DNA of 64,000 bases from Bradysia coprophila. Lineage: Eukaryota; Arthropoda; Insecta; Diptera; Sciaridae. The position numbers and the translations under genes are program-made. Of this stretch, positions 56,525 to 64,000 are shown in pieces (within the stretch, counting starts at the first letter, position 1; the number at the start of each line of letters is the position of its first letter). Under the pieces are notes generated by a model, which made no database searches, had not been told where the DNA came from, and saw nothing but the letters and a program-made list of their open reading frames with translations. Location of the stretch: NCBI RefSeq assembly GCF_014529535.1, contig NW_023503555.1:9161404-9225403 (forward strand), read 5' to 3'.

Positions 56525-58940
56525 CTAGTAAGGCTTCGAGGCATCTTTTGGCTTTTTCAATTGCACTTTCAGCCTCTTCGTGCCAATTTGAAAACCATGC
56601 ATTGCCTTTATAGCTGCATGGGCTGAATCATTGTTGTCGAACGATACAAATCCAAAGCATTTGGACAGATTGGTCTTCTTATCGATGAACACCTTTGCGG
56701 AGATAACGTTACCGAATGGCAAAAATGTTGATGCCAGATCGGTGTCGGTAAATTCTTGCGGCAAATGGTAGATGAATAAGTTGGCACCATCTGGTCCTAG
56801 TGTAAGTGTGTGGAGAAAAGAAAAAAATGAAATAAAGCAAAACAAAGCATTTTATCTGTAAGATGAAATGGGCCCACACGTTTCGTCTGTCTCACGATAA
56901 ACTAGCGTAGACTTTTAAACACAATGAAATTCCATTGTGTTTTTGGGAGATACGTCAGTTTGTCACGAGATAGACGGTTTATACTGGGTGCAACCTTCGC
57001 AGGGAATAATACATTACGTCCTTGTTTGGAGGTTTTTATTTTGCCGAGAGGGAGGTTTGCAGCCAGAGCCGAAGGCGAGGGAAATAATCCTGCGTGGCAA
57101 AATAAAAATCTCCAAACAAGGACGTAAGGTGTTTTACTTGCGAAGCTCTACGAAAATGAAAATTGTTGCAAGTGTCAACGGTGTGCCCCTTGCGAAAAAT
57201 TCTTTTCACTCTCGCAGGGTGTTAGAAGTAAAATTCTTTACAGAAATCTTGTGACAATTAGCGTCAGTTATTACACTGTAATACAGTCGTCCTATTGGCG
57301 ATTTTGACGCTAAAACTTAACAGATGGTAGAACTTTCCATATCTTTGAGCCTCTTCAAAATTCAATTTATTTATTCTATGCGTCGTAGCCTTCACGGAGC
57401 AGAACGAAATCCCTTTTAATTGGCTTTTTGCGGCAAGGGTTGCGACGAGTACAAAAGAATGTATTAGGTAGAAATGGTACGTAGAAAACAATGTCATCTC
57501 TTCGAACGTGAAAATTGTCAATAAAGTTTTGAATCTTCCTTGTCATAGTCTTAAGAATTCTTGAGTCTAACAGAGCATAGAGTGTCATGGTTGGCTAACT
57601 TCTGAAGAACTAATTTGGCTTTCATCAATTAAACAAATCTGGTCTCGACTGTGGTTTAATGCATGGCTAATTTGTAGCACAAAAAGATGAAATGTAAAGA
57701 ACAAAATTGAAATGGAACTGAGGTGACCATTGAATCTAGTGAGAACTGCGACGAGGTCTACGGTAGGCGACTGGTGAACATTGAGTTCGTTTGATAAATG
57801 CTCTAAGATAAGATTAAACTTCGAAACGTACAGCTGCCTTTCAATAAATTACGGAAAGACGGACCCACATCTTCGATCTTACTATCTGTTTTATGACAGA
57901 CAATTCCTTAATTTTTACCAATTTTTCCTACAATTTCCGTCTTTTTCTTAAAATTTACGCTATTTTCCCGAAAAATGTTTTAGGAAAAATATTGGAAAAT
58001 TGGCATAGCGTAGGGAAAAATTGGAAAAATCTTTTAATCAAATGGGTCCCGGTTCAAATGATTGTTTTGTCTTATCGCTGGTACGAACGACCTCAGTCAA
58101 ATTTAGAGCGGCTGACAAAATGCGCGAGGTGGTATTGAGGCAAAATTAAATTCTTTTTTAAAACTTCACTTTTTTGAGACATAACGCTTAAAAAAACGTT
58201 TTGCGTTCAAAAGGTTAAAATGGACGTACCTAACTACTGACACCAGTCACAGACTCACTACAAAAAAAATCCTGTGCGAACAATCAATAGTTATGACATA
58301 GATGGAGACCCAAAACATTGAGCCTTAGAATCCACAAATTCCGTAGAATATCCACATCGGCAGAAACACCTTTCACACATTGATGAAACAATTTATTTCT
58401 CGGCTCGACACGGCGCTTCTGTTATCGTAATTTCAATTTTACAAACGAAGGAAAAAAAACCTCGACAAAAAAAAGGGAAAACATTTTTACATGAAGAAAA
58501 CGACATTTTTCCATTTTCATTGCAACCGGGAAAAGGAAATAAAAATTTATGTTATTGCGGTTCGGATAACGTGTGTGTGTTTGCACAGTACACTGTGTAT
58601 AACATACGTATATATAATAACACGGTGTAAGAGCATAAGTACACATGATTCATATATTACATATGTATAATGTGTAGTACAGTAGTACACAACTGTAGAG
58701 AGCAAAGAAAAGGCCCAAACCAAATGTGAAAGTAAAAAATAAACAAATCGCGCAATCGATAAGCGTATTAATGTTCGGTTGAAAAGAAATATTTACCTTC
58801 GACTTGTTTTCCTGCGGCTGCTGCAGCTGCTGCCGTTAACGAAACATTTGCCAGCGGTGAGGTAGAAAGTGCCGATTGACCGAATGGTGGTGGTAGACCC
58901 GCTGACGTTACATACGGTGAAAGAGCATTCGCCTCAGACC
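56525..58940 (-). CDS. CELF/Bruno-like RNA-binding protein, last two coding exons (RRM3)
   Basis: RNA-binding protein of the CELF/Bruno family, which binds GU-rich elements in pre-mRNA and 3' UTRs and controls splicing, translation and decay. Minus-strand exons: 58797-58940 (144 nt) and 56525-56796 (272 nt), joined over a 2000-nt intron to read [20 protein letters not shown]. The second exon holds the whole third RRM: RNP2 is LFIYHL, RNP1 is CFGFVSFD, with [10 protein letters not shown] between, and the family-typical end [17 protein letters not shown]. The first exon is a low-complexity linker ([19 protein letters not shown], then a run of eight Ala) of the divergent region between RRM2 and RRM3. 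About 138 codons are visible; full proteins have 400-500 or more. RRM1 and RRM2 lie upstream beyond the right edge. The linker and long introns suggest a bruno-3-like gene, but which paralogue cannot be told. Confidence 0.92.
57014..57127. repeat. 114-bp inverted repeat within the CELF intron
   Basis: TTACGTCCTTGTTTGGAG and GTTTTTATTTTGCC are mirrored by GGCAAAATAAAAAT and CTCCAAACAAGGACGTAA. The middle is more GC-rich (GCAGCCAGAGCCGAAGGCGA). MITE-like. Confidence 0.7.
57895..58040. repeat. TTTTCC/GGAAAA fold-back in the CELF intron
   Basis: TTTACCAATTTTTCCTACAA and repeats are followed by GGAAAAATATTGGAAAATTG and AGGGAAAAATTGGAAAAATC. Same family as the 49.2-kb copy. Confidence 0.5.
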
Positions 58941-59784
58941 CTGTAAATAGAAATTGAATTGTTTTTTCTCGATTACTTTCCGATTTTATTAATTTTTTAA
59001 AAAGTGTTCGAAGACCGGACCCGATTTAGGTCGGTCGATTCTGTTTACAATGTTTTCTGTTCTAAAATAGGAAAGAATTTTTTTTTTGAACAAACAAGCA
59101 AAACGTCGTTACAAGCAATTTGTGTTAAATAATAAATTCGATTTTGTTTTCAATTACCAGGCAATAAGGAGCGCAGTTGTTATGAGAGCGAATTGTAAAT
59201 AATGCAATCGACGAATTACAACTAAAATTGAAACGAATATGTGATTACGTTGAACGGTAACTCTTAACGGATACGGGGACAAACGTACTGAATAAGTTAT
59301 GAGGCCCCTCATTATATCCACGCAATATTTTTTTTCCTTTGATTAGAAAAACGTCCATAAAGACGGCACACCTTTCATGGTCATTGGCCCATGAAAACAA
59401 AATGAAATGAAATAAAAAACAACCGGAGAAAATGAAATTTGGTTTCTTTTAACAAAAAGCGACCGGACGGTGTTTGCTTTTTATACACAATCCAATCGGT
59501 GGATCGAATAACAAAGATTGTTGTGAATGTTAAAATATTTACACGGTTGTGTAAATCCATTCTCTGGACATTAGGCGGGGGGTGACCGATTATTGTTGTG
59601 GGGTATTGAAGTTGAACGAAGAAATATTGATTAGATGGTGAAAGCTTGGCGTTGTTATATTGTTCCATTAAAGACCAGAGTCTTAAACTAGACGGAAATG
59701 GCTCTAAGACATGTTCAACGCTAAGCGAACTTTGCTGGGCAACTTTCTCTGTAACCGACACAAATATTTCGAAGCAAATTTTTT

Positions 59785-60115
59785 AAGTTTTTCCAGTGAC
59801 TTTCCCATATTTATGTAGATTTTCCCACATTTTCTTAGTTTTTCCTTCATTTTCACATTTTCCAATATTTTCCAGTTGTTTCATAGATTTTCCCACATTT
59901 TCCTAGGATTTCCTACATTTTCTTAGATTTTCACATACATTTCCACATTTTTGTAGATTTCCTACATTTTCCTAGACTTTCCCACATTTTCCTTTATTTT
60001 CAAAACAAATATTTTTGGAAACATTTGAAATTTTTTAACATTTTTAGAAAATTTCTGGAAAGTCTAGAAAAATTTCGGGAAAAACTAGGAAAATATAAAA
60101 CGTTTTCCCAAAAAT
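59785..60115. repeat. TTTTCC/GGAAAA fold-back, longest copy
   Basis: About ten irregular units like TTTTCCCACATTTTCCTAGA occupy the left two thirds. The right third is complementary purine-rich sequence (GGAAAGTCTAGAAAAATTTC, GGGAAAAACTAGGAAAATAT) ending CGTTTTCCCAAAAATAGTCA. It shares the AAATAGTCA end with the 53.9-kb copy. Confidence 0.6.
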
Positions 60116-61479
60116 AGTCAGTCGGAATTTCTATTCAAAGAGTGAAATCAATTCCCAAATTCATTTTCAGACTTTACACAGGTCTAACTCTATTGCATAG
60201 TTTTCCCAATCCTATGCATCTCATTAAGTACACACTTCGTGTGAGTCTATTCTCATGCTATCCACTCAACTCTTAAAGAACGCCCCCACAACATCGCCGC
60301 ACACAAATAAATGAAAATTTAAATGAATCGGAAAACGTTCCAAAACCCGTACTGTCTTTCACTTATTTCACCCGCACACACCGTTGTGTTCATTAGATAT
60401 TCGAACTTAATTTAAATTTTCATCTCTAGCATTCGAGATGGTAATAAACTTATCGAAAACCACACAAATTGGATGCATGAGATGATGATCGAAATTCAAT
60501 ATGAATTTTCGCACACGGACAATCGACCGGATTATGCAAAGCAAGCAATTGGTAAGAGCCACTCACTCTATCTGTTGACGCTGTTGAAATTGGCAATCAA
60601 CAATTAGATGGAAGAAATGAATTGTTTATTGTGTGTCCCACCTACCAGTCATACCATTTAATTCGCCCTCAAGGACTTATTTAAATGAACATCCGATTCA
60701 CTGAAATCATAGAACCGTCTATCAGACATTTTAAATGTCGCTGCAAATTTAATTTACGATTGTTCTCTGGCTCAATGTGTGCATGTACATTGTACAATCA
60801 TTTAACCATAATTGCCAGCGATAAAATGTTGATTTCCTGCAGTGTACCCTCGTCCAACTTTCTTATCTTATCATCACCTTCAGCTAAACAAAAGTTCTAT
60901 GTGTTCGTTGCGAATTAAAATGTTGGACCTAACCCAACGAACAGCGGCAAAATGAATTGCGGAGGAAAAGTGTACAGCGCTTTCAATGCACGAGCATAAA
61001 CCTATTTTGTATGTACACGTAAAACATGTGTATAAATACGAGACATACACATAACTGAGAAATGGATGTGGGGCATATCATGTGATGTGCGAGGATTAAG
61101 GAATGTATAGCTCAGTGCACCGCACACACATGATATTCCATTTTGTGTGGGCCTCCCAAGAGTCTAATATGTATTTTTCAGTTGTGACGTGTTCCTCTTC
61201 TTCTTCGCCATTATTTATATTATATTTCACATCCGTATCCGCCGTACGTATATAGAGAGCTACACCGTAGTTATTCGCCAGTGTAACGAAATATAAAATA
61301 TGTTTTTACGTTGTGGTCACATATCAACAAGTCTGAAACGATACGACCGACGGATAAAATGTGTCTGGGTTATATACGTTTTATAATCTTCCCAATTTTT
61401 TTTGTTGGTTTTTCGTATTTTGTCGTCATACTATCCGCGGTGGAAGCAGAGCCTAGTTTTGAGAAAATATTTTCCGGAA

Positions 61480-61765
61480 CTTATTTGATTTTTCGAAATT
61501 TCCTGAAAAATTTCTCGAATTTTCTCGAAATCATTTTCAATACTGCGAGAAAATGAAAAAAAATCGAAAAATTCAAGAAAGAAATTTCTTAAAAAACCAA
61601 AAAGTTTGGAAAATTATTTCTTGAAATTTCTCTCAATTTCTGGAAAACCCCATCGAATTTCCCGAATTTTCTTGAAAATAATTTCGAGAAAATCAAGAAG
61701 ATTCCACAAAGTTTTTAAAGAAATTTCGAGAAAATCTAGAAAAAAAAATCCTCAAAAATAGGCTC
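61480..61765. repeat. AT-rich TTTCTCGAA/TTCGAGAAA fold-back
   Basis: Repeated TTTCTCGAATTTTCTCGAAA-type units on the left and GAAATTTCGAGAAAATC-type units on the right, bordered by GAGCCTAGTTTTGAG and CTCAAAAATAGGCTCTG. A clear inverted border with imperfect inner repeats. Confidence 0.6.
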
Positions 61766-64000
61766 TGACTCGCAGAGCTCAACTATTTGTTTAGTTTTCC
61801 AAATCGTTCCCATTCCTTACATGGTAAATGGTACGAGTAAATATAAACCGGCGAACATAAATATTTGCTCTGAAATTGTTTTGTGTTTTGATGGAGAAAA
61901 ACAACCGTAGAAACTGAATGCGACTTCTTCCATGCGACAGTGGCAAAATGGAAAGCTTGCATTTTTCATCGGCCAAAGTTCGAAAGTTGGAGCATGGAGC
62001 AGTGGAGGTGTAAGTTAATGATGGAAGTTGGTTCGGGTTTTTATTTTCGCCGGTAATAAGTCGACAACAAGTTGAGATATAGACAGACAGTTTGGTTATT
62101 TCTTTCGTTGCATTTGGAAGTGTTATGTGCATGGTGTTTACGATGCATCCAAACAAAAACTTAGAAATTGTTGTAGCAAAATAAATGGACGACAGAAGAT
62201 GTTGCACAGCTAAAGTTTTGAAATTTTAGCATTGGCTTCTTGAACTACAGTAAGAAGAGTTAGTTCTCTGATAAATCATTTGTGAAAAGTGAAATGTGGA
62301 TTTGAGGTCATGCTTTTATTATGTTGTTCGTATAATGGTAATCAGTGGGGATCTTTATATTTCCTGAATGTGCCTGCCAGCGGACCGAAATAGCAAAACG
62401 TTTCGGAATTAATGTAAAACCTGAAAACCCTTAACGTATCGCCATTTATATACAATGTACCAGGGGCTCTGAAGATTTCAATCTTTACGATGAAATTAAT
62501 TTTGTTCAAACCTTCACACTTCACACACATAAAAACCACCTAAAACGACGAACATCCCTCCAGAGCTGTAATTCCTTCCAAACATATTGCCGGAGTAAAT
62601 TTCCAATACTTAAAACATTTTTCGACTAGAACTTTGTTCCACATAAAATATATATATACGGCTGGTGCGGGCGGGTTGGATGGGGGGAGCACACCATTGA
62701 ATTTAATATGGGAATTCGAAATGAATTACCGAAAAGCTGCCGAGCGCAAAAGAAGACAATTTAAACTATAGACACAACTAACGGAGAATGTAAGCATAGA
62801 GAGAGAGAGAGAGAGAGACACGGCAAGATAAACCGGGAACATTTCCCGTTTGGAAGTAATTTCGAATTGAAATTCGATTTAATGCGAATGATGCAATTGC
62901 GGAACAAACTGGGGAAAATATGGTGTGCAGACAAAGTTTGTGTGTAATAAACCGAAAGTTAGCAAGTGAATTTAAGTTGGGTAGCTGGGTTATACGACCA
63001 TAAACGCTTTATGTACGCATCGTAGCCCATGATAAACATTTTGTTAAATAACAACAACAAAATAATCCAAATAACAGAAGACGAGAAAATATGAACCGGG
63101 GACGGGAGGAGAGAGAGAGCTATCAACAAAAAACATTAGGATTTTTTTTGTGTGTGTCCCGCCATCAAGCCTAATCCGACAAACTCAACGGACCAAAAGA
63201 AGAAGCTTTGCTGTTATCACTGTTTATTATCTTTTTATTATTCCAAGAATACACAACTTTAGCCATACCATAAATACTTCGCACACACATACGATGATTT
63301 CATATCCCTCCCAGAGCTAACACACAGCACCGCATATCGCATAATAAATATAATATACACTCCATCATCATCTCGCACTGCTGCTGATATATGTAACATT
63401 CTAACGGAAAATATTTTTAGTCTTTCTCGTCGGTTATATCCCCAGCCACGCAATTGAGTAATAAAAAAATTATGAACTTAACCACATAGCATACAGCATT
63501 ACACACAAAAAAAAGAACGAATCGTCGAAAGAAAAATAACACAATAAAGCACTTTTCCAGATGCTTTTAAGCTTATAAATGTTAGAAGTGAAGCAAGGAA
63601 TGACGAGAAGAAGAAGAAAAAAAATTGGTAAAATAAAAAATAATAAATTCTCTATCTAACAATAAAGGAAATTGAAGTTGAAATGACAGGTGTTTTGAAT
63701 TCGTATAATTTTATCCATAAAATTATAAGGCCGAAATGGAATGGAAACGAATAAAAGCGACGATGGAAAAAAATGGAAAAATAGCAAGAACGAAAAAAAA
63801 AATAAACGGCAGGACGATTGTGAAAAGAATAAAAAAAAAAATTATTATTTGTGATCCTATGCTTATAAGAGGCTATAATAAGGGGCCATAATAACAATTT
63901 TTTTGTTAATGGCATGATTTGAAACTTTTCAATTGGTTTAATGAGAAATAAATTGGATTTTGTATAAATGATGAGATAAGGTAGATAATTTCTTTCTTTC

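Larger units (their letters stand above)
58941..64000. other. Probable CELF intron, no exon recognised
   Basis: On the minus strand this is directly upstream of the 58797-58940 exon, whose acceptor (TTTCTATTTACAG) is at its border. No RRM-coding or linker-like exon was recognised. It contains a TTTTCC/GGAAAA fold-back at 59785-60115 and another at about 61480-61765, a (GA)n run near 62797-62818 and ATATA runs. CELF genes often have introns of tens of kilobases, which fits. Confidence 0.5.

Noticed and set aside
59381..59761. 126-codon minus-strand frame within the presumed CELF intron
   Set aside because: No RRM or CELF linker similarity and no flanking splice sites matching the gene's frame.

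Overview
This is eukaryotic DNA, almost certainly from an insect and probably a lower dipteran. The window is AT-rich. Most introns are 58-69 nt with GT...AG ends, and two genes have a TCAGT-type initiator with a TATA box upstream. The gene families are typical of insects: an SLC17 phosphate-cotransporter-like MFS protein, a peritrophin-type chitin-binding protein, an LRR protein fused to a farnesoic-acid-O-methyltransferase-like domain, and a Bruno/CELF RNA-binding protein. A fungus gnat (Sciaroidea) is my guess and is not proven by the sequence.

Genes, left to right. 48-1621 (+) is the 3' part of an SLC17/MFS transporter. 19969-20944 (+) is an internally deleted MULE transposase inside a complete MULE element. 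24831-26101 (-) is a secreted protein with four chitin-binding domains in six exons. 28747-30964 (+) is a secreted FAD-dependent sugar-lactone oxidase (gulonolactone/arabinonolactone oxidase type) in seven exons. 32515-34378 (-) is the secreted LRR-FAMeT fusion in three exons. 56525-58940 (-) holds the last two coding exons of a CELF/Bruno gene; its 5' part lies beyond the right edge, so 58.9-64 kb is probably its intron. The gene models were joined by hand from reading frame, splice sites and family conservation. The genes are unrelated in function and I see no operon-like organisation.

The rest, more than 80% of the window, is non-coding and rich in small DNA transposons and tandem repeats. 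The main theme is a set of TTAA-flanked non-autonomous elements. One dispersed family has ends CCTGTYACAG...CTGTGACAGG and conserved inner motif TCGATAACAGATGA. It has at least five near-complete copies and several fragments. Three of its copies are themselves interrupted by other elements: at 7.2 kb by a palindrome, at 8.2 kb by a 398-bp near-perfect palindrome, and at 10.6-13.2 kb by two abutting TTAA elements of 0.5 and 2.1 kb. Related copies in the same window serve as empty sites.

Other mobile DNA includes a 228-bp element with a perfect 8-bp target duplication (2.5 kb), a 3-kb TIR element containing a 1.4-kb palindrome (14.9-17.9 kb), a 2.16-kb MULE with 10-bp duplications and a GC-rich duplicated module (19.6-21.8 kb), and many smaller inverted repeats. 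Tandem arrays lie at 5.3 kb (about 130 bp, degenerate), 31.9 kb (18-19 bp), 34.6 kb (18 bp, open in four frames) and 44.0 kb (109 bp). I found no CRISPR, operon or bacterial-type system, and no tRNA or rRNA gene that I could support.
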